A stretch of 64,000 bases of DNA from the NCBI GenBank assembly GCA_037126765.1, contig JBBCBC010000043.1:3968001-4032000 (forward strand), in the 5' to 3' direction. The position numbers and the translations under genes are program-made. Positions 11,388-23,272 of the stretch are shown in pieces. Below the pieces are notes generated by a model, which was given only the letters and a program-made list of their open reading frames with translations, did not search any database and was not told the DNA's origin. Every line of letters starts with the position of its first letter. The stretch's first letter is position 1. This stretch comes from Stenogyne calaminthoides (taxonomy: Eukaryota > Streptophyta > Magnoliopsida > Lamiales > Lamiaceae).

Positions 11388-11647
11388 CACCCTCCGTCCC
11401 ACTATATTTGTCTCACTTTCCTTTTATGGACATTCCACTGTATTTGTCTCAGTCCATAAAACAAAAAAGTAACACTCTACTAAGTATTATTTTAATATTA
11501 TTCCCCTCACTTTTTATTCCAACTAACCCAAATCCCTTCACTTTTTATCCATTAAATACTATAAAAGTCCATTATCTATTATTTTAATATTATTTCTTAA
11601 ACAATTCAATTAAAAGAAGTGGGACAAATATATCGGGACGGAGAGAG
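11388..11647. mobile_element. Stowaway MITE, 260 bp, TSD TA (U1)
   Basis: The left end is CACCCTCCGTCCCACTATAT (a one-base change from the Stowaway CTCCCTCCGTCCC) and the right end is the inverted complement, CGGGACGGAGAGAG. TA flanks both sides (11386-11387 and 11648-11649). The element has no coding capacity. The same element lies in U2, U4 and U5. Confidence 0.92.
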
Positions 11648-12037
11648 TAACTATTTAAAATTAATACAATGATTAATGGCTAGAATTTTTGTCTTTTAAT
11701 ATAAATAGTAACAGTTAATTTTAATTTTTTTTTTGACAGGAATAGTAACTGTTTAAAATTAATAAAATGATGAATGGCTAAATTTTCCTACCTACTTTAG
11801 GATTTGGTCAAGAATGAAATGCTAGTTATAACTTTTTTGAAGACATTCAATTTCATTCTTATGAATCATATCTATCTTGTCAATGTGTTTCATTATTTAA
11901 CAGCTGCACCATTAAACTGTAATAAAGATGATTGAATAGTAGTCGCATTTATGGTCAATAATCATATTTTTAATATTATATTTAAAAAAATATTAAAAAA
12001 ATGGATTTTCTTAAAAAAAGTTTTAAAGGATGTGGTT

Positions 12038-12576
12038 GAGAAAATATCACAAATGATCATGTAATTTTGCCCGAATCCAAAAATAGTCCTGTAAGTTTTT
12101 ATTTTATCAATTGTGGTCATTTTCGCTGAATAATTTAAAATTTGATCGGAAAATTGACATAACTTTTTATTCTGGTCATATTGACGGTCGCCACCACTCT
12201 CATTTGAATTGTCTTTCATCAATGAAGAAAAATTCTCAATCAATTTCATGTTTTGTTTACACCTCTCCCGTGAATCACAACTTCAAAATCACGAATTTTA
12301 TTCATTATCGTGGCTAATTTCGAGTGATTTACGTTGAGGAGAGTGTCGAAACTTATACTATTCTCTTCCTTTTATTGAACCCATCATTTCAATATTTTTT
12401 TTCGCATTATTTTGTATGCTACATAATATTTCCGGTCATTTTCCGGTCAATTTTTTCAATTTTCCGGCGAAAAGGACTAGAATTGAAATCAAAAGGACCA
12501 AAATTGATAAAGTAAAAACATAAATGATCATTTGTGGATTCGGACAAAGTTACCGAACCATTTGTGATTTTTTATC
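12038..12576. mobile_element. 539-bp TIR element, TSD GGATGTGGTT (U1)
   Basis: The ends are imperfect inverted repeats of nearly 80 bp. Both, read inward, run GAKAAAAWATCACAAATG, then a CCGAATCC block, then a TTTATCAATTKTGGTC block. A direct repeat GGATGTGGTT flanks it at 12028-12037 and 12577-12586. The 9-10-bp duplication and long TIRs fit a Mutator-like non-autonomous element. The interior contains repeated CCGGTCATTTTCCGG motifs but no credible gene. Confidence 0.8.
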
Positions 12577-13171
12577 GGATGTGGTTTATTAAACTTTTAT
12601 CTTTAGAAAAGAGGATATTTGGCTCAATTAAGTGATTAACAACTCAACTTCCCTCTAAATAATTCAAATCTAAAACATAGTCTTTTTAATTATGAGATCG
12701 AATATCAGAGCGCCAGTTAGTCAATTTTTATTTAAGTATCAGTTAATTTATTTTTATATGTATCAATCCAAGACTTAACTTTTTCCAATGTTTGATAATT
12801 TTGAAGATTTTCAATCCATGTCATACACAATGACGACATAAACTGCATAAATCTTCAATTTTATTTTTTTATAATCTTATATAATTAGATTTTTCGTAAT
12901 TAAATTCATTTTATTTTGTAGGTTTTGTTCTTAAAGGAAATTTTCTCGTATTTGGGATTTCTTGTATTTTCAAAGGAAAATAAAGTGGCACTTGTTTCCA
13001 ACTACTTTAGTGTTCCTTTTTTTGTTTTGTGATCACATGAGAAATAAATCAGAATGCAGTATTCAAATATTAGATGTGCTTTTTTCAATTTAGTTTTCCC
13101 AGTCTTTTTAGTGGCTTTTGTTTTTTGGGCTTTTGTTTGAGTTAAATCTGTGAAAAAATTAATTAATATAT

Positions 13172-13314
13172 GAGAAAAACACATATCAGACGGTCTAATA
13201 TGAGACGGGGTATAACCTAACACAAATCACACATGCTCCTCCCAAAATGTTAAAGCGTCAATACTCAATTTATGCCCCGTTTCACCGTGAGACGGTCTCA
13301 TACAAGTGTGTCTC
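13172..13314. mobile_element. Mutator-like MITE copy (U2)
   Basis: Duplicate of the U1 element, with TTAATATAT flanks at 13163-13171 and 13315-13323. It moved with the monomer rather than by transposition. Confidence 0.8.
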
Positions 13315-14425
13315 TTAATATATATATATATATAATTTCACCTTGTTATTTAAATAAATCTTTTTAGATTGGGTTATATAGAAAAAGAATAGGGCAAACC
13401 TTCTATGAATTCAAATTTATGTAAACTTTTTTTCAGTGAGTATCACTATTGTACATAAGATGTATAATTATATAAAAATCAAATATTTTTTAAAAGAAAT
13501 ATTTTATATGCACAACGATATTACTCTATATGCATAATAGTGATATTAAAAAAAATGATATTAAAAAAGAGAATTTACGTTAATCCTAATTTACAGAAGA
13601 TCAACTCAAAAGAATCTAGTACTAATTTATTTTTTTCAAATACACAATTAAATTGATAAAGTGTTATTTTTTTAGTCATAAATGGATAGAGTAGATACCA
13701 TCTTTTTAGGAGTCCCCTTTGAATATTGTTCATCGTGAAATTAGTTCCATATGTAAAAATTCGACCCCCTTAATAATCACAATTAATACCCTTTTTATAA
13801 TATAAAATTTATTTTTTAGTTATTAAAACTAATATCCTTTAATAATATAAATCGAATTTTTTTATCTAATATCACAGATCTTGTATACATGTGAAATTTG
13901 TTCACACTATATTCGGTCTCTTTTTAATATGTATCTTCGTTTCTTTTTATAATTAATTGTATATATTGGGATAGAATATCTGTGAAATATTTAGTTGTAT
14001 TTTAATCTCATATTTTATGACGTATACTAATGAAATTATCTACTTGATAAACATGGAAGCGATATAGATTCTTGTGTTCTTCTTAGCTTATCAAGTTTAT
14101 ATATCAGACTTTGTCTAAAAGTACAGGTATCTTTCAATTTGAGCTCTTCTTACGTTTTACTCCTCAATTTAATTAGTTGTAATATTTTTTTAAAGAATAC
14201 ATACATTTAAACCCTACAAATATAATGAAACACACGTGCGTGATACGTCTAATGGTGAGATGAAGTATAATTTGATCATAACATTTTAACACTTACGAAA
14301 GGATGAGTGTTGATTTATACGAATTTGTACTCATTTCATGTATGAAATCGTCTTATACAATTTTTTATCTTTAAATATAGATGAGACATTCTAATATGAA
14401 TTTTTGTCTTTTAATATAAATAGTA

Positions 14426-14685
14426 CACCCTCCGTCCCACTATATTTGTCTCACTTTCCTTTTATGGACATTCCACTGTATTTGTCTCAGTCCATAAAAC
14501 AAAAAAGTAACACTCTACTAAGTATTATTTTAATATTATTCCCCTCACTTTTTATTCCAACTAACCCAAATCCCTTCACTTTTTATCCATTAAATACTAT
14601 AAAAGTCCATTATCTATTATTTTAATATTATTTCTTAAACAATTCAATTAAAAGAAGTGGGACAAATATATCGGGACGGAGAGAG
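14426..14685. mobile_element. Stowaway MITE copy (U2)
   Basis: Duplicate of the U1 Stowaway, with TA on both sides and the same CACCCTCCGTCCC left end. Confidence 0.9.
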
Positions 14686-15074
14686 TAACTATTTAAAATT
14701 AATACAATGATTAATGGCTAGAATTTTTGTCTTTTAATATAAATAGTAACAGTTAATTTTAATTTTTTTTTTGACAGGAATAGTAACTGTTTAAAATTAA
14801 TAAAATGATGAATGGCTAAATTTTCCTACCTACTTTAGGATTTGGTCAAGAATGAAATGCTAGTTATAACTTTTTTGAAGACATTCAATTTCATTCTTAT
14901 GAATCATATCTATCTTGTCAATGTGTTTCATTATTTAACAGCTGCACCATTAAACTGTAATAAAGATGATTGAATAGTAGTCGCATTTATGGTCAATAAT
15001 CATATTTTTAATATTATATTTAAAAAAATATTAAAAAATGGATTTTCTTAAAAAAAGTTTTAAAGGATGTGGTT

Positions 15075-15614
15075 GAGAAAATATCACAAATGATCATGTA
15101 ATTTTGCCCGAATCCAAAAATAGTCCTGTAAGTTTTTATTTTATCAATTGTGGTCATTTTCGCTGAATAATTTAAAATTTGATCGGAAAATTGACATAAC
15201 TTTTTATTCTGGTCATATTGACGGTCGCCACCACTCTCATTTGAATTGTCTTTCATCAATGAAGAAAAATTCTCAATCAATTTCATGTTTTGTTTACACC
15301 TCTCCCGTGAATCACAACTTCAAAATCACGAATTTTATTCATTATCGTGGCTAATTTCGAGTGATTTACGTTGAGGAGAGTGTCGAAACTTATACTATTC
15401 TCTTCCTTTTATTGAACCCATCATTTCAATATTTTTTTTCGCATTATTTTGTATGCTACATAATATTTCCGGTCATTTTCCGGTCAATTTTTTCAATTTT
15501 CCCGGCGAAAAGGACTAGAATTGAAATCAAAAGGACCAAAATTGATAAAGTAAAAACATAAATGATCATTTGTGGATTCGGACAAAGTTACCGAACCATT
15601 TGTGATTTTTTATC
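15075..15614. mobile_element. TIR element copy (U2)
   Basis: Duplicate of the 539-bp element of U1, with GGATGTGGTT at 15065-15074 and 15615-15624. Confidence 0.8.
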
Positions 15615-16019
15615 GGATGTGGTTTATTAAACTTTTATCTTTAGAAAAGAGGATATTTGGCTCAATTAAGTGATTAACAACTCAACTTCCCTCTAAATAA
15701 TTCAAATCTAAAACATAGTCTTTTTAATTATGAGATCGAATATCAGAGCGCCAGTTAGTCAATTTTTATTTAAGTATCAGTTAATTTATTTTTATATGTA
15801 TCAATCCAAGACTTAACTTTTTCCAATGTTTGATAATTTTGAAGATTTTCAATCCATGTCATACACAATGACGACATAAACTGCATAAATCTTCAATTTT
15901 ATTTTTTTATAATCTTATATAATTAGATTTTTCGTAATTAAATTCATTTTATTTTGTAGGTTTTGTTCTTAAAGGAAATTTTCTCGTATTTGGGATTTCT
16001 TGTATTTTCAAAGGAAAAT

Positions 16020-16359
16020 AAAGTGGCACTTGTTTCCAACTACTTTAGTGTTCCTTTTTTTGTTTTGTGATCACATGAGAAATAAATCAGAATGCAGTAT
16101 TCAAATATTAGATGTGCTTTTTTCAATTTAGTTTTCCCAGTCTTTTTAGTGGCTTTTGTTTTTTGGGCTTTTGTTAGAGTTAAATCTGTGAAAAAATTAA
16201 TTAATATATGAGAAAAACACATATGAGACTGTCTAATATGAGACGGGGTATAACCTAGTACAAATCACACATACTCCTCCCAAAATGTTAAAGCGTCAAT
16301 ACTCAATTTATGTCCCGTCTCACCGTGAGACGGTCTCATGAAAGTGTGTCTCTTAATAT
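16020..16359. repeat. Start of monomer U3, chimeric, with MITE copy
   Basis: Begins like U2, sharing its 22-bp loss near 16068. From about 16170 it switches to U4-U6-type variants (GTTAGAG instead of GTTTGAG, CCCGTCTCAC, CTCATGAAAG). The MITE copy spans 16210-16352. The monomer is cut at AATAT (16355-16359) by the F1 LTR. Confidence 0.85.
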
Positions 16360-16938
16360 TGTTGGGATAACATATGCCAGGATCTATCGGGATGACCTCA
16401 TAAACACAAATTTAAATTAACAATTATTACTAGCATGAATTTACCTAAGTGAATTCAAATAATAATTAATCCAACAACAACATGCAAATAATATTTCACG
16501 TAAAACATCCTAGCATGCGGAATTTCTAGGAGTTTACGTAAATGTACTCGTTGGAGAGACGAACTGAGACATACATGATCAAGTATCTGGATAGCCACCA
16601 AAAGTCCTTCTCAAGTATTCCCAAGTCCTCGTTCTCCTATGAACGATTTATAAAACAAGGAAAATAAAATATTGTTGCACCACCTTTGTAGATTTCTAAT
16701 ATTTCCAACACATGGAACACTAGTTGAGAATGAAAAATTCATCCCCTATTTATAAGACAAGGGGATTCGAAATTTTAGTGCACAATTAGGGCTAGGAAAG
16801 ATCTTTTCTTGATCTCAAAGAAATCTTGAATATATCAAATATATTCTTCTTTCCATGTGTATTTTTCCACAAAAATCTCACACCCTTATTTAGCCTAAAT
16901 TTTTGAAAAAAAATAAGAAGATTTACAAGATTGAATAT
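16360..16938 (-). mobile_element. F1 Copia LTR fragment (U3)
   Basis: Begins TGTTGGGATAACATATGCC directly after AATAT and follows the F1 LTR for 579 bp to the ATTTACAAGATTGAAT region. An F2 LTR starts at 16939. The remaining two-thirds of this LTR and the rest of the F1 element are not seen before the assembly gap. Confidence 0.88.
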
Positions 16939-18773
16939 TGTTGGGGAATGAGTTGCACAGATCTATTCGGGGTGAATATTTAAATATAAATTTAATTCAT
17001 TAATTATTACTAGCATGAATTAATCCTATATTAATTCAAATAATAATTACAACAACAAATCATGCATATAAAAAGCCACGTAAAACCTACGCATGCGGAA
17101 TCTACGGGTTTACGTGAACGTACCTCTCGGGATGGCAGTGGCTTTGGTCGGACGGACTCACCAAAAGGACTTCCCAAGTATTCCCTTAGCCCTTGCTCGA
17201 CAATCCGGTGGAAGGATACTCGCGAACAATTAACAAAAGGAAAAAATAAACTTTGTTGCACCACTTATGTGGATTTGCTAATATTTCCAGCACATGGAAT
17301 TGTACTTGAGAATGAACTAATCATCCCCTATTTATAGGAGAGGGGTGAACAAAATTTTTGTGTTTTTTCAATGTGTGAAAAGACTTTTCTTGGTCACCAA
17401 GAAATCTTGAATATATCCCATATATTCTTTTTCCCATAATTAAAATATTCCACAAAAATCCACCTCCTCTATTTTATGGAGATTTTCGAAAATATTAAGT
17501 GCAAGATTCCAAGATTTGGATCTTCTTGAATTTATGAGATATTCTTGTATTTCAAGAAATACATATCTTCCATAATATCTTTTCAAGAAAATCAAGAAAA
17601 TCTTTCTTGCCCACTATATTTCCAAAATTTCGAAAATTTCACTATGTATAACCAAGTGGGATTTTCTTGAATTTAATGAGATAATCTTGCATTCCAAGAA
17701 TACATATCTTCATCCCATAACAAAATTCAAAGAAAATCTTTCTCCCTCTTTTATCCATAATTTTCGAAAATTAGAGAAAATATTAAGCAATAATATTTAT
17801 TTTATTTTAATCACATTTTCAGTTATTGGACTATATGTTGGGCTACTCAGGGGACCTTTAGGAGAATTAAGATTGGACCTTCTAATGGATCTTGAATATC
17901 TAATATTGAGCCACAATATAATTCAAGCCCATAAATATTAATTAATCCCACTACATAATTAATATTGCACTATCCATCTTAACCCATATTACAAATCAAT
18001 ATGGCTCCGGTCATTATTTCCCGTGTTTAAGATTATCTAGCCCATTAATTAATTCAAGCCATTGAAATAGCTTTCCGTTAATTAATATCTTTTGTCCTTG
18101 GTTAGGAAGCGGTTCAACATTATTATCCATACAGGAAACTAATTCCACTTGCAAGATTTGGTATGATAAAACTTATGAACCTCCCCAAGGGCAAATCAAG
18201 CAAGCGTACTTGCACACGATTCTTCAGATTAAATCTTAGCAATCACATGTGACCAATAATATTGCCCAAGATAAAAAGTATTGAATCTCTCCGATTCGCT
18301 ACCCATGATAAGTCAAAGCAATAGTTACCGATCCCACGTGATCCTATTTAAGGGACGAAGGTTAAGAAACAACGAACCACCGAGGTCTAATTCTTCCTTG
18401 TTGGCCTCAAGAATTTATCCTCCTCAGAGGTCCTATTCAACATCGATCATGCACTAGTGTAATCTTTTGGTCAAGACAAACCAATCCGAGCCTTACACCT
18501 CAACCTTTCGCGATGGTTGTTCATTTCCATCTAGGTCGTGAATGGCGTACTTTTAGTTACAAGGGACTGTTAATTTAATCTTCTGTGATCTGGTATCACT
18601 AAATTAACTACAGTGTAACACGTATGAATTATTGAACAATTATGCAGTAAAAATATATAACATTCAATCATATTTAAAGCATCAGTGATAAACAATTTAT
18701 TTCAGTAAATAAGTCTGAAAATTCAGTTTCGATTATACAAAGTAAAAGCATACTTTTCAGTATAATCCCAACA
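16939..18773 (-). mobile_element. F2 Copia 3' LTR of the minus-oriented copy
   Basis: The 1835-bp sequence starts TGTTGGGGAATGAGTTGC and ends AGTATAATCCCAACA. It is followed by ATCTCCCACTTATACTC, which on the minus strand is the purine-rich polypurine tract next to a 3' LTR. It is related to, but clearly different from, the F1 LTR, for example in its first 60 bp. AATAT precedes it (16934-16938), but the partner flank is not available. Confidence 0.88.
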
Positions 18774-18861
18774 ATCTCCCACTTATACTCAAAGTCTGCT
18801 TTTAAGTATAATACAACACGTCTCGATTAGTCCGTGACATCTAATGTCACCTACACGAACC

Positions 18862-19110
18862 TTAATAATTTCTCCCACTTATACTCAAAGCAGATTGGCA
18901 ACGGTCTTGACACCCATTCCACTCACATGTCTCTCGAATGTATTCAGAGGCGACGCTTTTGTGAATGGATCTCGCTAGGTCGTCCTCGGACGCTATCTTT
19001 GCCACATCTATATCTCCTCTCTTAACGATTTCTCGTATAAGATGTCTTTCCTTTAATGTGTTTGTTTGACTCGTGGACTCTTGGTTCTCTTGAATTTGCA
19101 ACTGTCCCTA
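18862..19110 (-). pseudogene. F2 RNase H C-terminal remnant
   Basis: Encodes NQESTSQTNTLKERHLIREIVKRGD..., the end of Copia RNase H where the normal form has a KHIERKYH-IRE-V-RGD pattern. A degenerate C-terminal KSVASEYIRETCEWNG follows. Frames are disrupted and it is not expected to be active. Confidence 0.7.
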
Positions 19111-19289
19111 GCAAATATTGCTAAACAAATTCAGAACACCATCCAAGTCCACTAAGAAGATCTAGAGCCCAATCGGTTCTTTCACTGCTTCATAAGCAGC
19201 TACTTACCCGACTTCCATGGTTGAGTCAGTGATGCATTTCTGCTTCACACTCGTCCATTTGATGGCTACACTTCCCAAATGGAAACACA

Positions 19290-20400
19290 CTAAACTGAGG
19301 CGAGATAATTTCGGAATCTAAATCGATTGGAAATCCGAGTCCATGTAGCCGATGGGGATTGGAGTATCGATCGATAAATCAACATTCTATCCCGAGTTCT
19401 TTTCAGATACTTTAATGTTTTTAATCGTAGATCAATGCGCTCTGGGTTACTCGATATCTTGCTACCATGCCTACAAAGAAAGCAGATATCCGGTCTCGCA
19501 TACAAAGAATGCATACATAAGGTTTCGACGGTAGAAGCACAAGGAATACCTTTCATGTCATCTATCTCCTTTTCGTCTTAGGGAACATTTTCTTAGATAG
19601 ATGGATTCCAAGTCTGAAAGGTACGAATCCTTTCTTGGAATCTTGCATGCTGAATCGTTTTAAAACCAGTGTCAATGTATGAATACTTGCGATAACCCGA
19701 TCATCCTTTTCTTGCGATCTCGAGTAATCTTGATCCCAAGGATGTGTCCGGCTTTCCCTAAGTCTTTCATATCAAACTGTTTTGAAACGTCATGCCCTTA
19801 CGTCTGACCACACCTTCACATCGTTCCCGATGATCACAATGTCATCTACGTATAGGACTAAGAATACCAATGCAGTTCCGACACGCTTTTTATACACACA
19901 ACTTTCAAACTCGTTTTGATCAAACCCATAAGACGTCATAACATGATCAAAACATTGGTTCCAAGCTCTGGATGCCTGTTTGAGTCCGTAAATGGACCTC
20001 TTGAGCTTACAAACTGGGTGTTCTTGGCATGTTTCAATGAAAACTAGGGGTTGTTGAATATAGATCTCTTTATCAAGACTTCCGTTAAGGAAAGCTGTCT
20101 TGATATCCATTTGCCAGATTTCAAAGTCAAAAAATGCGCAGCAATCGATAAGAGAATACGAATGGACTTAAGCATGGCTACGGGCGAAAAAGTTTCCTCA
20201 TAATCGATCCCTTTCTTTCTGAGTATAACCTTTCGCCACTAGTCTTACTTTAAAGGTTTCAACCTTCCCGTCCAGTCCTCTTTTCCTCTTATATACCCAC
20301 TTGCATCTAATGGGTTTGACCCCATTAAGTGGTTCGACTAGCTCCCACACTCTACTATGAAACATAGAACCCATTTCGGCTTTCATTGCTGTTTGCCAAG
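19290..20400 (-). pseudogene. F2 reverse transcriptase, frameshifted
   Basis: Minus-strand pieces show a CKWVYKRKRGLDG N-terminal block (20386-20198), MDIKTAFLNGSLDKEIYIQQP with the first catalytic Asp (20110 downward), YGLKQASRAWNQCFD, and an intact YVDD motif (about 19855-19845). The later SNPERIDLRLKTLKYLKRTRD palm/connection segment lies near 19490-19400. Unlike both F1 copies it keeps the second catalytic Asp, but the frame is broken several times, so it is non-functional as read. Confidence 0.82.
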
Positions 20401-20711
20401 AACCTCTTATATACCCACTTGCATCCTTATCTTGGAGTGCCTTGTCATATGTCCATGGGTCTGATTCCGGGAATCAAATCCGAGGACTCTCCTATTCCCA
20501 TGAATCTCTCGGGCTGTCAAACAACCCTCCCACTATGACAAGGCTCCGATTGTGAAAGCGTATCGTTTGGTATATCATCTAGTACAGTTGGCACTGAGGT
20601 TTGCCCTCTAAGCTCATTTAAGGTAATCTCACTTCTGGGTTTTCTTTGGGTTCTATAGTTTTCTTCCAAAATCTAAAGTGGGTGCGGATGTCCACCTTTT
20701 GATCTTCGGAA

Positions 20712-21155
20712 CTATAGAACATTCACCCTTTTGTTCCCTCGGGGTATCCTACAAAACAGCCTTAATTCTGATCGAGGATCCAATTTACCGGTTTCCTTGT
20801 CCAACACGTAGGCCGGACACCCCAAAGTTCTCATGTGTATCATACTAGACTTGCGCCCGGTCCACAATTCTTTGGGGTTCTGGGAACTGATTTGGATAGC
20901 ACCAAGTTCAGAATGTAAGTCGCTGTTTTCCAAGGCATGACCCCAGAACGACTCGGGAAGATCCGTATAACTCATCATTGATCTAACCATTTCCAAAAGA
21001 ATTATGTTTCTTTGCTCTGCAACCCCGTTTTGGTGAGGGGATCCGGGTGCATTGAGCTGGGATACAATCCCTTCATCAGATAAGCAGTTCAAAAACTCAT
21101 CACTGAGGTATTCGCCTCTACGATCAGATCGTAGAGACTTGATACATTTTTCCAT
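20712..21155 (-). pseudogene. F2 integrase core fragment
   Basis: This 147-aa open piece covers the second half of a Copia integrase core. Asp11 lies in SDRRGEY and Glu47 in PHQNGVAEQ, spaced 35 residues apart as in DDE/D35E integrases. PESFWGHAL and a GCPAYVLDKETGKLDPRSE block follow. The first catalytic Asp lies upstream beyond a frame break. The usual GGEY reads RGEY here. Confidence 0.82.
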
Positions 21156-21208
21156 ATGATTCTCTGTTTGATCCTTAAATTATTTAGAATTTCTCAAAGG
21201 GCTCAGAT

Positions 21209-22636
21209 TCATGCTTCATAAGGAAAATGTACCTTGAGTAAACCTCCTCTTGCTTTGGTTAACATTGAACTACGTACATCTATGTGAACAATCTCTAACA
21301 CTTCTTTAGCCCCATTCCCCTTGGCTCCAAATGCCATCTTGGTCATATCACCCTCCAAACATGATTCGCAGGTTGAAATCGGTTCAACTTGGAGAAGCCC
21401 TAGTGAACCGTCTCTTACCAACCTTTGGATCCTCTTTGGATTTATATGACCCAATTTATAGATGCTAAAGAAGTGTCTCGTTCACGTCTGATGAACGCTT
21501 TCTTTTCTCGGAAACAGTTGATGTGTTATAGGATACATTTCGTGAGTGGTGTGCACAGTTAATTGTATAGAGATTTTCCATCAATGTCCCGTAACAGATA
21601 CACTCATCATTTCAAAAATGATGTCATTCTTATTAGAAGAAACTTAGTGTCCTTTAATCGAATTTTAGAAACTGAAAGTGAATTCTTTCTAAAACTGGGA
21701 ACACAAAGATAATCTCAAAAAAATTTTATCTTCAAAAGATAGGTGCACTTCTCCCACTACTTCAACTGCAACTCATGTAGCATTGCAATGTCTGCTACTT
21801 GCGTAGTATTGCAATAATCGTTACTACCGTAGCATTGCAATATCTGCCACTTACGTAGCATTGCAATGTCTTCTACTTTCGTAACGTTGCCCAGTATGAT
21901 GAGGATCTCACTCCCACTACGTTGCCGGATCATTTAGAACCCGTGAAGCCAACATGATTAGTGGATCTCGTATCAACCACCCACGAATGAGAAGTATACG
22001 CCGCTAAACAAGTTTCAACAACTAGTGTGTGAGAATTACCTTTCTTTCCGTCCCTTTTGGGGTTGGAACAGGCAAAACCTCCATTGTCCTCTCTCACCGC
22101 AGCTTAAGCACTTCCTTTTTGGATTTTCCTTGACACAACAAGCATTCCTCATCTTACCATTGCCCTTGGCAACAATTGAGTTTTATTGCTTATGGCCTTT
22201 GGTCCTCTTCTTTATCTTGCCTACCCTTGGCCTAGAAGATGAAGACGGACCACTTGCCGTCAAAGCTTGAGTTTGGTGCCTTATCATCATTTCTGCCGAG
22301 TCCAAAAGTTTGCAACAAATTAGCTAGCGAGGCCAAAATGCTCAAAAACCTTTCTGGGCAGAGAATGAAGTACCAAATTCATCTGAGTCTCCAGATCATA
22401 ATCTGCACTCAGAATCTCAAGTTTGTTCAAATGGGCCATCTATTTTGAGGACGTAATCCCTTACGGGTTTTTCCTCCACCATTTTTAGCGACGACATCTC
22501 TCGCAAGGTGATCTGACGAGTCCCGCATGTTTTGACTCGTCAGTTGGCTCATCTGATTTTTGTGTGTCAAAATACACTTGTGCTTTTGTGCAGTTAGGAC
22601 AATTATAATTTTCCAATCAATATAGTTTCCATACAT
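21209..22636 (-). pseudogene. F2 gag-protease-pre-integrase remnant
   Basis: In minus order the region starts with MYGNYIDWK (22636), the degenerate form of the gag NYVVWK start. A CCHC knuckle region follows near 22140-22060, then the protease region near 21990, and a pre-integrase domain with GHINPKRIQRLV...CESCLEGDMTK (21454-21209). Much of the middle of gag is missing compared with F1 copy A. A 26-30-bp minisatellite interrupts the protease region (21765-21892). Confidence 0.75.
21765..21892 (-). repeat. Intragenic minisatellite in F2 protease region (minus copy)
   Basis: About four units of 26-30 bp built on GTAGCATTGCAATGTCT plus CTACTTGC. The matching F1 position (about 34215-34245) has only a single GTAGCATCGCCCAG-type stretch, so the array is an F2-specific expansion. 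The plus-oriented F2 copy carries it too (27430-27545). Confidence 0.85.
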
Positions 22637-22640
22637 ATTG

Positions 22641-23272
22641 TATTGACTTTTAAGTATAATAACAATGGATTAAAAGGGCGACATCTTTGAATGAAATAAA
22701 CAACTATATGCAATAGCACAAGCATATCACAAGATTCGATCACATGCCATCATATTTAAAATCTCAAAAAAAATATGAACAATGCATCAGCCAACATCTC
22801 AAAACAGTTTAAATAAGCCACGTGGGGTGGGTCATTATTTAAACACATTCAAGCAGGTTACAAACAAGAACAGTTACAAACCTTTAATATCCAGATTAAT
22901 AGTTGGCTCCAACTTAACCAATATAAAATTGACAGGGACTTCGGGGAAGTATATGCATATCAATTTTATACCTAAGTAATAACCATGATTAAATACAGGA
23001 TTACTATTTCGCTTTGATCGAGCCTCGTGGGGAGGGTCATCATCGCCACTAGTAATAACCCACAATCATTCGTTTGGAATTCATTCATGTGAAACCTATC
23101 TTTTGACCGTCCCGTGGGGGGAATTTCTCCAAAAGAATTCACAAATAAATAAATCATGGAGGTCAAAATTAATTCAATTTTATTATCCGGAATAAAATTG
23201 TCAATTAAATATTTAAAACATACTTAGTAATTTTGAAGTTGAGATTTTTCAATTTGGCAACCCTCATGCAAA
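22641..23272 (-). other. F2 leader (5' untranslated region), truncated
   Basis: Non-coding DNA matching, in inverse orientation, 26037-26670 of the neighbouring plus-oriented F2 copy, and more loosely the F1 leader at about 35240-35800. Shared blocks include ACATCTCAAAACAGTTTAAATA and ATTGACAGGGACTTCGG. The match stops at about 23270. Confidence 0.75.

Larger units (their letters stand above)
9899..12980. repeat. Tandem monomer U1 (3.08 kb)
   Basis: The segment starts at TAAAGTGGCACTTG and is followed head-to-tail by a nearly identical copy (U2) from 12981. It contains no gene. Its recognisable parts are a 143-bp Mutator-like MITE, a TA microsatellite, a Stowaway MITE and a 539-bp TIR element, with featureless AT-rich DNA between (about 10300-11385 and 11650-12027). 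U1 keeps a GGTTATGTAGATGTTACATC segment near 9950 that U2 and U3 lack. Small open frames in it are identical in U1 and U2 only because the DNA was duplicated. Confidence 0.93.
12981..16019. repeat. Tandem monomer U2 (3.04 kb)
   Basis: A head-to-tail copy of U1 with very few differences: a shorter TA tract, the loss of about 22 bp near 13035, and scattered single-base or homopolymer changes. It holds the same three MITEs (13172-13314, 14426-14685, 15075-15614). The near identity marks a recent duplication. No gene. Confidence 0.93.
18774..23272 (-). mobile_element. F2 Copia internal region, minus strand, 5' end missing
   Basis: In minus-strand order the region contains leader (23272-22641), gag remnant (22640-21900), protease/pre-integrase, integrase (21300-20700), reverse transcriptase (20400-19290) and RNase H (19110-18862), the Copia order. 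The leader stops at 23272 within a GCATGAGGGTTGCC stretch. The GC-rich leader part, primer site and 5' LTR that should follow are replaced by an LTR in the opposite orientation. All frames are broken. Confidence 0.85.

Noticed and set aside
11366..11587. A 73-codon frame repeated identically in U1, U2 and, with small changes, U4
   Set aside because: It lies across a Stowaway MITE. Its repetition is due to monomer duplication, not to protein conservation.
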